From contig NZ_JADLQX010000026.1 in assembly GCF_015477605.1 (NCBI RefSeq), forward strand, positions 1 through 64,000: a stretch of DNA of 64,000 bases. The letters run 5' to 3'. The notes under the pieces were generated by a model, which saw only the letters and a program-made list of their open reading frames with translations, made no database searches and had not been told where the DNA came from. The stretch's first letter is position 1. Each line of letters opens with the position of its first letter. Position numbers and translations under genes: made by a program. This document shows, one piece after another, positions 42,712 through 51,655 of this stretch. Origin of the DNA: Nocardia amamiensis. GTDB lineage: Bacteria; Actinomycetota; Actinomycetes; Mycobacteriales; Mycobacteriaceae.

Positions 42712-43835
42712 GCATCGCCACCTCCCGATCCGACCGAACACCCGGCCCCGCCGCAGAGCTCGGGGGTCTGCTGCCGAGCGCTACCGAACCGGTCGGCCGA
42801 TGGAGCGCCGCCGTGCGTTCGCGCGTGCTCGGCGAACTCGAGGTGTTTCTGGATTGCAACCGCATCGGCCCCGTGCACGGCATCGCCGTCGACGACATCG
42901 CCCGCCAGTACATCGGTGGTGGAAAGTGCCTGCGCTCGACTTTCATGTATCTGGGTTGGTTGTGCGGCGCGGCACCCGAGGCGGCCGCAGTGCGCGCCGC
43001 CGCCGGGCTGGAACTACTGCACGCGTTCGCCCTGTTGCAAGACGATGTAATGGATGCAGCGGAGGTCCGTCGCGGCGAACCGGCCGCACACATTCGCTTC
43101 ACCGCGCGGCACCGGCGTATCCGCATGCCCAGCGCCGCCGCCCGTTTCGGTGAATCTGCCGCCACCTTGCTGGCCGATATCTGCCTTGTGTGGGCGGAAA
43201 AGATGCTGCGCGAGAGCGGAATCACACGCGACGCCCTCGACCGTGTCTGGCCCCGCTATGACGCCATGCGGGTGGAACTGGCGCTTGGGCAGTTCGCCGA
43301 TCTGCTCAACGACGCCCGCACCGAGCCGGAGCTCGGTGCGGTCCTGGCGGTCGCGCGCGCGAAGTCGGGCAACTACACCGTGCGGCGGCCCCTGGAGCTC
43401 GGCGCTGCCATGGCCGGCTGCGACGACGGCGTCTTCGCGGCACTGAGCCGATACGGGCACATGGTGGGGGAGGCGTTCCAATTGCGCGACGACATCCTCG
43501 GTGTCTTCGGGACCACCGCTGTCACCGGCAAGACCAGCGACAGCGACCTGGGACAGCACAAAGCCACCACCGTGGTGGTCGCCGCTCGCCGGCTGGCCGA
43601 TTCCGCCGCAGGGCGCGAGCTGACCGAGTTGCTGTCCGCACCAGACATCGACGCCACCGCGGTCGAGCGCCTGCGGACGCTGATCGCCGCGACCGGCGCC
43701 CGCGACTACATCGAACGAATGATCACCGACCGCGTCGCCCAGGCGCGCCGCATCACCGGCGCCGCGTCGCTACCCGAGTCGCAGCGGCGTCTGCTCGACG
43801 GCATGGCAGGCATCTGCACCATCCGGGAAACGTGA
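42708..43835 (+). CDS. crtE: Geranylgeranyl diphosphate synthase
   Basis: 375 residues, a long actinobacterial trans-prenyltransferase. The first Asp-rich motif is LLQDDVMD and the second LRDDILGVFG; the GGGKCLR substrate-binding segment is near residue 69. It condenses IPP with allylic diphosphates to C20 GGPP, the precursor of phytoene. It begins with GTG 42708, overlapping the stop of the glycosyltransferase (GTGA), and is followed by a 151-bp gap before crtB. Confidence 0.92.
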   Translation: MSIATSRSDRTPGPAAELGGLLPSATEPVGRWSAAVRSRVLGELEVFLDCNRIGPVHGIAVDDIARQYIGGGKCLRSTFMYLGWLCGAAPEAAAVRAAAGLELLHAFALLQDDVMDAAEVRRGEPAAHIRFTARHRRIRMPSAAARFGESAATLLADICLVWAEKMLRESGITRDALDRVWPRYDAMRVELALGQFADLLNDARTEPELGAVLAVARAKSGNYTVRRPLELGAAMAGCDDGVFAALSRYGHMVGEAFQLRDDILGVFGTTAVTGKTSDSDLGQHKATTVVVAARRLADSAAGRELTELLSAPDIDATAVERLRTLIAATGARDYIERMITDRVAQARRITGAASLPESQRRLLDGMAGICTIRET

Positions 43836-43986
43836 GCGAAGGAGCGCCGTGCGCCAAATCAGCGGTCGCAACCGCCAATCCCTCAGCAGCGTCACCGGCC
43901 ACACGACATGAGCACGGGCCGGTAGACGCCGGTTACCGCCGCGCCTGCGCACCCTACCGACCACCCCCACAGCTGATCGGAGTTTT

Positions 43987-44970
43987 ATGTCGAACAACAT
44001 ATCTGCCGCCGATCGCCGAAACGGCGCACGTCTGCGCGACTCCTACCGAGCCTGCCGAGCGCTCAACGCCCGCCACGGCAGAACCTTCTTCCTGGCGACT
44101 CGGCTACTGGCGGCCGACCAGCGGCCCGCGATCCACGCGCTCTACGGCTTCGCGCGCCGCGCCGACGATATCCTCGACGAGATCGATCCCACCCGCGATA
44201 CCGCCGAACGCGCGGCGCGACTGGATACGCTGGCCGAGCAGTTGCGCACCGGTGATTCCCAGGGTGAGGTCATACTTCCCGCCGTCCTGCACACCGCACG
44301 CGCCTACCGAATTCCCTACGCGCTTTTCGAGTCGTTCCTGGATTCCATGCGGATGGATCTGACCATCACCGACTATCCCGACCGGCGCGCGCTCGACCGC
44401 TACATCCACGGGTCCGCCGAAGTCATCGGTCTGCAGGTGCTGCCGGTGCTGGGCACGGTGTCAGCGATGGAGGACGCTGCGCCGTACGCGGCGGCGCTGG
44501 GCAAGGCGTTCCAGTTGACGAACTTCCTCCGCGACGTCGATGAGGATCTCGCTCGTGACCGCGTGTATCTGCCCGCCGACGAACTCGCCGCGTACGGCGT
44601 GGACCGCGACCTGCTGCACTGGTGCCAGGCGCACCGCCGCACCGATCCGCGCGTCCGCCGTGCTCTCGCGGCCCAGCACGCGCTCACCCGTGAGATCTAC
44701 ACCTACGCCCGAGACGGAGTCGCGCTGCTCGAGCCGCGCTCGCGGCCCTGCGTGGCCGCCGCGCACACTCTCTACAGCGAGATTCTCCACCGCATCGAGG
44801 ATCTCGACTTCGAAATCTTCGTGCACCGCGCCCGCGTAGGCATCCCTCGCCGGGCAGCGGTGGGCGCCTCCGGTTTCCTGCGGGCCTGGCGGGCCCGTCG
44901 CAACGTGCCGCGCCGAGACAACACGATCGCACCTGCGGCGCTCCGCTCCGCCGCCGACAGGGAGGCGTGA
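43987..44970 (+). CDS. crtB: Phytoene synthase
   Basis: 327 residues of the squalene/phytoene synthase family. Asp-rich motif 1 is YGFARRADDILDE; motif 2 is LTNFLRDVDEDLARDRVYLP. It joins two GGPP to 15-cis-phytoene. ATG 43987 follows cggag by 4-6 nt. The crtYc gene begins 2 nt after its stop. Confidence 0.95.
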   Translation: MSNNISAADRRNGARLRDSYRACRALNARHGRTFFLATRLLAADQRPAIHALYGFARRADDILDEIDPTRDTAERAARLDTLAEQLRTGDSQGEVILPAVLHTARAYRIPYALFESFLDSMRMDLTITDYPDRRALDRYIHGSAEVIGLQVLPVLGTVSAMEDAAPYAAALGKAFQLTNFLRDVDEDLARDRVYLPADELAAYGVDRDLLHWCQAHRRTDPRVRRALAAQHALTREIYTYARDGVALLEPRSRPCVAAAHTLYSEILHRIEDLDFEIFVHRARVGIPRRAAVGASGFLRAWRARRNVPRRDNTIAPAALRSAADREA

Positions 44971-44971
44971 G

Positions 44972-45304
44972 ATGGGGCACTGGCACTACGTTGCGATACT
45001 GACCGCGTGCCTCGTCGTGACCGCGCCGCTGGAGTTCATCGGTGCGGGAGTCTACCGGCGCCCGCGCCGCACACTGGCCGCAGTCACGCCTGTCGCCATC
45101 CTGTTCCTGGCCTGGGACGTCGCCGCCACCGCGCACGGAATCTGGAGCTTCGACCCACGCTTCCTGATCGGAGTCACCCTTCCCGGCGGGCTGCCGATCG
45201 AAGAAGTGCTGTTCTTTCTGGTAATCCCACTGTGTGGCCTGCTGACCTACGAGGCCGTCACAGCCCTGGCCGCCTACTACCGCCGCACCCGGGGCGCGGC
45301 ATGA
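44972..45304 (+). CDS. crtYc: Lycopene cyclase subunit CrtYc
   Basis: 110 residues, three transmembrane helices. The signature PIEEVLFFLVIPLCGLLTYEA is that of the actinobacterial heterodimeric lycopene cyclase. It cyclises lycopene ends to beta-rings together with CrtYd. ATG 44972 follows ggaggcgt. Its stop overlaps the crtYd ATG (ATGA). Confidence 0.95.
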   Translation: MGHWHYVAILTACLVVTAPLEFIGAGVYRRPRRTLAAVTPVAILFLAWDVAATAHGIWSFDPRFLIGVTLPGGLPIEEVLFFLVIPLCGLLTYEAVTALAAYYRRTRGAA

Positions 45305-45630
45305 CCGGGTTCGGGCTGGGCTACACACTGCCCGCGATCGTCGCCGCGGCCGCCACTTGTGCCGCCGAAATCGGCATACTCCGCACTGGATTATTCCATC
45401 GCACTGAATACTGGATCTGCTTGGCGATCGTGCTCGCCTTCCAGATCCCGGTCGACGGATGGCTCACCCACGGCGACACGCCGACCGTCGTCTACAACCC
45501 GACGCACATTACGGGTATCCGCGCGCCGCTGAACATCCCGATCGAGGACTTCCTTTTCGGGTTCGCGCTGGTGACACTCGTGTTGCTGCTCTGGGAACAC
45601 CGGCGCCGAAGCGAAAGCGGTCAACGATGA
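45301..45630 (+). CDS. crtYd: Lycopene cyclase subunit CrtYd
   Basis: 109 residues, three transmembrane helices, with the parallel signature PIEDFLFGFALVTLVLLLWE and the YNPTHITGI loop. It is the partner of CrtYc; both together correspond to fungal-type fused cyclase domains. It overlaps crtYc (ATGA) and crtU (ATGA), so its expression is tightly coupled to both. Confidence 0.95.
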   Translation: MTGFGLGYTLPAIVAAAATCAAEIGILRTGLFHRTEYWICLAIVLAFQIPVDGWLTHGDTPTVVYNPTHITGIRAPLNIPIEDFLFGFALVTLVLLLWEHRRRSESGQR

Positions 45631-47216
45631 ACACCGCAACCCGCGACGAGCCGGGATTGATCGGCGCCGATCCACGCCGGGTCCTTCATCCCGCCGCGCC
45701 CGGCGCGCACGACCTCACCGCGCTGGGCGCCCCGCCCCGGGTGGCTGTCATCGGCGCGGGCATCGCCGGGCTGGCCGCGGCGACCGGGCTGGCCGAGCGC
45801 GGCGTCACGGTCGAACTCGTCGAGCGGGAAACCTACCTCGGTGGACGCGTCGGCGGCTGGACCGATCGACTCGATGACGGCACCGCGGTCGGTATGAACC
45901 GCGGCTTCCACGCCTTCTTCCGCCAGTACTACAACCTGCGCAGACTGCTGTCCCGCAGCGATCCCCGCCTGAACATGCTGCGGCCGCTGGACGACTACCC
46001 GCTACTCGACGCCGACGGGCGCCGTGACAGTTTCCGCCGCCTGCCCCGCACCCCGCCATGGAACGCGCTCGCCTTCGCCTTGCGCAGCCCGACCTTTCGC
46101 CTGCGCGATCTGGGACGCATCGATCCGCGGGCCGCGGCGCCGCTGGCGGCGGTTTCGGTCCCAGAGATCTACTACGCCCTCGACCACGTCGACGCGGAGA
46201 CCTTCCTGCACGCGATCCGATTTCCGGCCGCGGCCCGGCACCTGGCCTTCGAGGTGTTCTCTCGCAGCTTCTTCGCCCTCCCACATCGCATGTCGGCCGC
46301 GGAGTTGGCTGCGATGTTCCATATCTACTTCCTCGGCTCCAGCGAGGGACTGATCTTCGACGTGGCCGACGACAACTTCGATGCCGCGCTCTGGACACCG
46401 CTGCGCGAGCACCTCACCAGGTCGCAGGTCCCCGGCACCGTTACTGTCCACACCGGCGTCCGCGTCACCGACATCCAGCGCCGTGGATCGTCGGGCTTCC
46501 TGGTGCGCGATGACACCGGCGCCGCGCTGGACGTCGACGCGGTTGTCCTCTCCACCGATGTCGCCGCACTACGCGACATCGTCGACGCCTCGCCCGAACT
46601 CGGCGACCCCATCTGGCGAGCGGCCGTCGCCGCACTCGCCACCGCGCCACCGTTTCTGGTCTACCGTTTGTGGCTCGACCGCGCTGTCGCCGCGCACCGG
46701 CCGGCGTTTCTGGCGGCCGGCGGTCTGAACCCCCTGGATAACGTAAGCATCCTGGACCGCTACGAACACTGCGCCGCCAATTGGGCGCGGCGCCATGGCG
46801 GCAGCGTGGTCGAACTGCACGCGTATGCGGTCCAGACCGACGGGCGGTCCGCACCGCCGAACGATCTACGGGCCCGGTTGCTGGCACGGCTGCGCCAGAT
46901 CTATCCCGAGACCGCTCGGGCGAGCATTGTCGGGGAGGCAACGCTCTGGCGGCAGGACTGTCCACGCTTCGCTCCCGGCGATTTCGCCCATCGTCCCGGC
47001 ATCCACACCCCCGATCCGGGTCTCGTCCTCGCTGGTGACGGCATCCGCGTCGACCTGCCCGTCGCCCTGATGGAACGCGCCGCCACCACCGGCTGGGCCG
47101 CGGCCAACGCGCTGCTGGCCCGCTGGGGCGCGGCCGGGCACGTACTGCAGACCGTCCCGGTCCAGGGTCGCTCACGACTACTGCGCAGGCTCGCGACACG
47201 AAAGGCGCACTCGTGA
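45627..47216 (+). CDS. crtU: Carotenoid desaturase/methyltransferase CrtU (isorenieratene synthase)
   Basis: 529 residues. FAD-binding GAGIAGLAAATGLAERG and the LGGRVGGW motif are as in carotenoid desaturases, but GFHAFFRQYYNLR, RTPPW-ALAF, EVFSRSFFA and FHIYFLGSSEGLIFDV match Streptomyces and Brevibacterium CrtU rather than CrtI. CrtU converts beta-rings to aromatic rings by desaturation and methyl migration, giving isorenieratene from beta-carotene. ATG 45627 overlaps the crtYd stop, and its own stop overlaps the next gene (GTGA). It is a membrane-associated enzyme. Confidence 0.92.
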   Translation: MNTATRDEPGLIGADPRRVLHPAAPGAHDLTALGAPPRVAVIGAGIAGLAAATGLAERGVTVELVERETYLGGRVGGWTDRLDDGTAVGMNRGFHAFFRQYYNLRRLLSRSDPRLNMLRPLDDYPLLDADGRRDSFRRLPRTPPWNALAFALRSPTFRLRDLGRIDPRAAAPLAAVSVPEIYYALDHVDAETFLHAIRFPAAARHLAFEVFSRSFFALPHRMSAAELAAMFHIYFLGSSEGLIFDVADDNFDAALWTPLREHLTRSQVPGTVTVHTGVRVTDIQRRGSSGFLVRDDTGAALDVDAVVLSTDVAALRDIVDASPELGDPIWRAAVAALATAPPFLVYRLWLDRAVAAHRPAFLAAGGLNPLDNVSILDRYEHCAANWARRHGGSVVELHAYAVQTDGRSAPPNDLRARLLARLRQIYPETARASIVGEATLWRQDCPRFAPGDFAHRPGIHTPDPGLVLAGDGIRVDLPVALMERAATTGWAAANALLARWGAAGHVLQTVPVQGRSRLLRRLATRKAHS

Positions 47217-48259
47217 AGGCAATCAGAGCAATCCCCGCACACTGGTGGAAGACCTCGCCGCTGCGACCGATCGCCCCGCAGGTCTGGTCCGAACAGCGCC
47301 CCACCTACGGGCAAGCTCGACCTCAGCTCATCGAAGCCGCACTACGCTCAGCGAGCCAACGCCCCTCTGGAAACTGGTTCGTGCTCGCCGCCAGCCGCGA
47401 CATCACCGCGAAGCGACCATTCGGCACCACCGTCGCCGGTGTGGAAATCGTCGCATGGCGCGACACGCGCGGCCTCCTACACGCCGGACCGGGTGCCTGC
47501 CCGCACCTGGGCGCGGACCTGGCCACCGCCCGAGTGCACGATGGGGCGCTGCTGTGCCGCTGGCACGGCCTGCGCATCGATGGCCGTTGCACACCCCGAT
47601 GGGCACCGTTCCCGGCCCACGACGACGGCGTCCTGACCTGGGTTCGACTCGATACGATCGGCCGAGAGCAACCCACCGACACTCCAATCCTCACCGCGCG
47701 TCCCGCCGACACCCGCGTCCACGCGGTCATCACACTGACCGGAATCTGCGAACCAGCAGACATCATCGCCAACCGGCTCGACCCATGGCACGGTTCGTGG
47801 TTCCACCCCTACTCGTTCGCCCACCTCGACGTCACCCGAACACCGCGCCAAGACGACGATCGCTTCCTGGTGACAGTCACCTTCCGTGTCACCCGTCATC
47901 TCGGGGTACCCGTCGAAGCCGAATTCACCTGCCCCGACCCGCGCACCATCGTCATGCGCATCCTGTCCGGCGAAGGCGCGGGAAGCATCGTCGAAACCCA
48001 CGCCACACCAGCCGGGATCGACGGCGATGGGCGGGCGCGCACCACCGTCGTCGAAGCGATCATCGCTGACTCGGCGCGACCGGGATTCCGCCATGCGCCC
48101 CGCACCTTACCGCTGCTGCGCCCACTCATGCGCCGCGCCGCCCAGCGGTTGTGGCGCGACGACTTCTCCTACGCTGAACGCCGCTATCACCTGCGTACCC
48201 AGGGTAATCGGACACCCGTACATCCGAACCGCACACCACGCACCAACGAAGTCTGTTGA
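47213..48259 (+). CDS. Rieske [2Fe-2S] protein with DUF5914 domain
   Basis: 348 residues. The Rieske ligands are CPHLGADL (Cys-x-His) and LLCRWHGL (Cys-x2-His) in the first half; the rest is the DUF5914 domain. It is a known companion of crtU/crtY genes in Streptomyces carotenoid clusters, without a proven reaction. An oxygenase or hydroxylase acting on the pigment is a reasonable guess. It begins with GTG 47213, overlapping crtU by 4 bp. It ends the operon; CTGTTG at its stop pairs weakly with CAACAG 12 nt later. Confidence 0.85.
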   Translation: MKAIRAIPAHWWKTSPLRPIAPQVWSEQRPTYGQARPQLIEAALRSASQRPSGNWFVLAASRDITAKRPFGTTVAGVEIVAWRDTRGLLHAGPGACPHLGADLATARVHDGALLCRWHGLRIDGRCTPRWAPFPAHDDGVLTWVRLDTIGREQPTDTPILTARPADTRVHAVITLTGICEPADIIANRLDPWHGSWFHPYSFAHLDVTRTPRQDDDRFLVTVTFRVTRHLGVPVEAEFTCPDPRTIVMRILSGEGAGSIVETHATPAGIDGDGRARTTVVEAIIADSARPGFRHAPRTLPLLRPLMRRAAQRLWRDDFSYAERRYHLRTQGNRTPVHPNRTPRTNEVC

Positions 48260-48497
48260 CCGGCCCTGACCAACAGCATCATCGATCACGAGTCCGGCTG
48301 GAGTACTGAGCCGGTGCCGCGCCTGTGCCTGACCACCCGATCTGTCGTTGCGATCTCAACGGCCATCGCCGGACTGCACCTCGGTGCCCGGCCACGCATC
48401 ACGGTGGATGACGCACCATGGCAACCCAGCCGGATATCGGGGTCGATTACCCGATGGGTAATGGCCTGGCCGGGTGGTCGTTCGTAGGATCGGCGGA

Positions 48498-49277
48498 GTG
48501 CGTACCCCAACGGCTGGTGACTTGCTGCGGCATTGGCGACTGGAACGCCGACTGAGCCAGCTGGAGCTGGCCGGACGGGCCGAGACCTCGGCGCGGCACC
48601 TGAGTTTCATCGAGACCGGACGCGCGACGCCGAGCCGGACGATGATCGTGCACTTGTCCGAGCACTTGGAGATTCCGCTGCGCGAACGCAATCGTCTACT
48701 GCTCGCCGCGGGCTATGCGCCCGCCTATGCGCAACCGGCTCTCGACACACCCGCCATGGACGCCGTCCGCGGCGCCATGCGCCAGATCCTCGCCGGTCAT
48801 GAGCCGTATCCGGCGCTGGCCATCGACCAGAACTGGACCATGATCGACGCCAACAGCGGGGTAGCGGTGCTGATCGCGGGCATCGACCCCGCTCTGGCGA
48901 CGCCACCGGTGAACGCGCTGCGATTGAGCCTGCACCCGGACGGCATGGCGGGCCGCATCCGCAACCTCGCCGAATGGCGCGGCCATATCTTCGCGCGGCT
49001 GGCGCGACAGGCCGAGGTCACCGGCTCGAAGGACTTGGCCGATCTGCTCGAGGAGTTGCGGTCCTATCCGGGCGGCGAGGTGGAGCTCGCGCTCCCCGAA
49101 CCCGATCAGGCGGTGGTCCCGCTGCGGATCGAGCACCAGGGCGACGAGCTGTCACTGCTCAGCGTGACGACGGTGTTCGGAACCCCGATGAACGTCACCG
49201 TCGCCGAACTGGCCATCGAATCGTTCTTCCCCGCCGACGAGGACACCATGAAGCGCCTCACCGCGCACGCCCGATGA
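48498..49277 (+). CDS. XRE-family regulator with MmyB-like ligand domain
   Basis: 259 residues. N-terminal helix-turn-helix (LERRLSQLELAGRAETSARHLSFIETGRATPS), the classic XRE/Cro motif. The C-terminal ~170 residues match the MmyB-like transcription-regulator ligand-binding domain (ALAIDQNWTMIDAN, NALRLSLHPDGMA...EWR). These bind fatty acids or other small molecules. GTG 48498 follows aggatcgg. It overlaps the fructosamine-kinase-like gene by 4 bp (ATGA), suggesting joint expression. Confidence 0.92.
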   Translation: MRTPTAGDLLRHWRLERRLSQLELAGRAETSARHLSFIETGRATPSRTMIVHLSEHLEIPLRERNRLLLAAGYAPAYAQPALDTPAMDAVRGAMRQILAGHEPYPALAIDQNWTMIDANSGVAVLIAGIDPALATPPVNALRLSLHPDGMAGRIRNLAEWRGHIFARLARQAEVTGSKDLADLLEELRSYPGGEVELALPEPDQAVVPLRIEHQGDELSLLSVTTVFGTPMNVTVAELAIESFFPADEDTMKRLTAHAR

Positions 49278-50122
49278 CCCGCATCGAGCGGCTGTGCGCC
49301 TTGCTCGGCGCACCGGTCCGCGCGATCACCGAACTCGGCTCCAGCCACGCGTGGACGCTGCACCGGGCCGAATTGGCCGACGGCCGCCGGGTCTTCGTCA
49401 AGCATTCGGCCGAGCCGACGCCGGTCTTCGCGGCCGAAGCGGCGGGGCTGGCCTGGCTGGGGAGCGCGGACACCGGCGCATTGGTGCCGCCGGTGCTGGC
49501 CGCCGATGACCGGATGCTGGTGCTGCCCTGGCTGGACGAGACCCGTCCCACCCCTGCGGCCGCCGAGCGGTTCGGCCGCGAACTGGCCGCGCTGCACGCC
49601 GACCGGCCCGAACTGTTCGGCGCGCCGTGGGCGGGCTGGATCGCGAGCCTCCCGCTGCCGAACGCCCCCGCGGACGGTGCGTGGTCGCGGTGGTACGCCG
49701 AGCACCGCCTCGTGCCCTACCTGCCGCGCGCGGCCGCACACCTCGGCGCCGACGGAATCCGCTTGGTGGAGCGCGTCATCGACCGTATCGACGATCTCGC
49801 CGGGCCCGCCGAACCCCCGGCTCGCATCCACGGCGACCTGTGGTCGGGCAACATCCTGTGGACCCGGGAACGCGCGATGCTCATCGATCCCGCCGCTCAC
49901 GGCGGTCACCGCGAGACCGACCTGGCCATGCTGGCCCTCTTCGGCGCCCCGCACCTGGATCGCATCCGCGCCGCCTACCACGAGACCCATCCGCTCGCCC
50001 CCGGGTGGCAAGCCCGCACTCCGCTGCACCAGTTGCATCCCCTGCTGGTGCACGTCGCGCTGTTCGGCGCCGGTTATCGTGCGCAGACGCTCGCCGCGGC
50101 CACCGCGGCGCTCGGGTCCTGA
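49274..50122 (+). CDS. Fructosamine kinase / aminoglycoside phosphotransferase-fold protein
   Basis: 282 residues of the fructosamine-kinase family. The catalytic HGDLWSGNILW and the metal-binding LIDPAAHGGHRETDLAM are complete; the nucleotide-binding lysine is in VFVKHS. It phosphorylates ketoamine-modified amines so that the sugar can be removed from glycated proteins. The ATG at 49274 overlaps the XRE stop (ATGA). It converges with an LLM oxidoreductase, with 4 bp between stops. Confidence 0.9.
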   Translation: MTRIERLCALLGAPVRAITELGSSHAWTLHRAELADGRRVFVKHSAEPTPVFAAEAAGLAWLGSADTGALVPPVLAADDRMLVLPWLDETRPTPAAAERFGRELAALHADRPELFGAPWAGWIASLPLPNAPADGAWSRWYAEHRLVPYLPRAAAHLGADGIRLVERVIDRIDDLAGPAEPPARIHGDLWSGNILWTRERAMLIDPAAHGGHRETDLAMLALFGAPHLDRIRAAYHETHPLAPGWQARTPLHQLHPLLVHVALFGAGYRAQTLAAATAALGS

Positions 50123-50126
50123 CAGC

Positions 50127-51002
50127 TCACCCGTTCACCCGCGCGATGACTTTCTCCGCGAAACGGGACAGATGGGCGATCTTCGTCGCCAGCGGCTCGG
50201 TGTCCTGCTCGGTGGTGTAGGGCAACCGGAATCCGACGATCACGTCCGTGACCCCTTTGTCCTCGAGGCGCTTGACTCCGTCGACGGTGAAGCCGTCCAG
50301 CGAGATGACATGCACCTCGAAATCCTTGCGCGTGCCGTACTCGGCCCGCAGAGTGCCGAGTTCGGCAAGCAGCCGGTCGAGTTCCGCGCCGTCGCCCCCG
50401 GCGTGCATCCATCCGTCTCCGCGCTGCGCGGCCCGCCGCAGTGCGGGCTTGCTGTGCCCGCCCACGAGTATCGGAACCGGTTCGGTCGGCACCGGGCTGA
50501 TCTTGATCGGCGCAATGTCGTAGAACTCCCCGTGGTACTCGAAATACCCGCCCGCCGAGAGGCCGCGCACGATGTCGATGCATTCGTCCATGCGTGCGCC
50601 GCGCTTGTCGAACGGCACGCCCATCATGTCGAAATCGTCCGGCCACGGGCTGATTCCGACGCCGAGACCGAACCGGTTGCCGCTGAGCGCGGCGACCGAG
50701 GCGGCTTGTTTGGCCACCAGCACCGGCGGCCGGATCGGCAGCTTCAGCACGAACGGGGTGAAACGCAGCGTGGTGGTCACCGCCGCCATCGCCGCACTCA
50801 GCACGAATGCCTCGATGAACGGCTTGTCCTCCAGGAACTCCCGGCTTCCATCCGGCGTATACGGATACTTCGCATCGGATTCCTTCGGGTACGCCACACT
50901 GTCGGCCACCGCCATGGACGTATAGCCCGCGTCTTCGGCGGCTTTGGCGAGGGGGAGGTAATACGACGGATCCGTCATCGTCTCGGCATAGGTGAAGCGC
51001 AT
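50127..51002 (-). CDS. LLM-class flavin-dependent oxidoreductase (F420-type)
   Basis: 291 residues, luciferase-like TIM barrel. N-terminal MRFTYAETMTDP, the RFGLGVGISPWPDDF phosphate loop, and PVPILVGGHSKPALRRAAQRGDGWM near the C-terminus are the family hallmarks. It probably uses F420 or FMN; the substrate is unknown. The ATG at 51002 follows aggaagg by about 8 nt. A longer reading to 51239 lacks support. It faces the fructosamine-kinase gene. Confidence 0.9.
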   Translation of the reverse strand: MRFTYAETMTDPSYYLPLAKAAEDAGYTSMAVADSVAYPKESDAKYPYTPDGSREFLEDKPFIEAFVLSAAMAAVTTTLRFTPFVLKLPIRPPVLVAKQAASVAALSGNRFGLGVGISPWPDDFDMMGVPFDKRGARMDECIDIVRGLSAGGYFEYHGEFYDIAPIKISPVPTEPVPILVGGHSKPALRRAAQRGDGWMHAGGDGAELDRLLAELGTLRAEYGTRKDFEVHVISLDGFTVDGVKRLEDKGVTDVIVGFRLPYTTEQDTEPLATKIAHLSRFAEKVIARVNG

Positions 51003-51151
51003 GTCGGTCGCCTTCCTGGCGCGTCGAGCGCGCCGCACGAGTCCCGGCGAGATACCCGCGGACCGAGCCATCGCCGGGACGAGAGGGAAAAGCCGCAGAC
51101 GGACCCGGGCCACCTCGGTCGTACCGAGGCTTGCCGGGGGGAGAGCACCGC

Positions 51152-51655
51152 CTACCGCCATGGATTGGTGAAGCCTTCCGGTATCAACTGGTCGAACATC
51201 GCCTTCATCTCCTCCGACAGCCGCAGCAACTCGAAACACGAACCGATCGGCCCGCCGTCGAGATAGGCGAACTCCATTCCGGCACCCTCGAACCTGCCGC
51301 GCCCGACGACCTCGATACCCGCGGCCCGGGCCTCAGCGAGCGCGGCGTCGAAATCGCCGGGCACCCAGGCAGCGTGATGTAGTCCGGGTCCGACGCGTTC
51401 GAGATGCTCGGAGTACAGGCTCACACCGCCGCGCGGCTCGATCAGCTCCACCTGTTGGCCGCCCGCGTAACCGAGCGCCACACTGATCGTGTAATCGGCT
51501 GGCACACCACGTAATTCGGCCGATGCGGGGCCGAAGTGCACGTCGGCAACAGTGAGCCACTGCCCGACCCCGTACCGCGTGGTGAACTCCTGCCGCGCCG
51601 CGGCCAGGTCGCTCACCACCCAGCACAGCTGAAAGATCGGGCCACCAGCGATCAT
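51152..51655 (-). CDS. VOC (glyoxalase/dioxygenase-fold) protein
   Basis: 167 residues with two betaalphabetabetabeta modules of the vicinal-oxygen-chelate fold. Possible metal ligands are His in GLHHAAW and Glu in SCFELLRL. It lacks enough conserved residues to name a reaction. The ATG overlaps the SDR stop by 4 bp (ATGA), so the two are translationally coupled. Confidence 0.88.
   Translation of the reverse strand: MIAGGPIFQLCWVVSDLAAARQEFTTRYGVGQWLTVADVHFGPASAELRGVPADYTISVALGYAGGQQVELIEPRGGVSLYSEHLERVGPGLHHAAWVPGDFDAALAEARAAGIEVVGRGRFEGAGMEFAYLDGGPIGSCFELLRLSEEMKAMFDQLIPEGFTNPWR

Noticed and set aside
45627..47216. Assignment as phytoene desaturase CrtI
   Set aside because: The FFRQYYNLR, SRSFFA and IYFLGSSEGL features match CrtU; CrtI-specific C-terminal motifs are absent.
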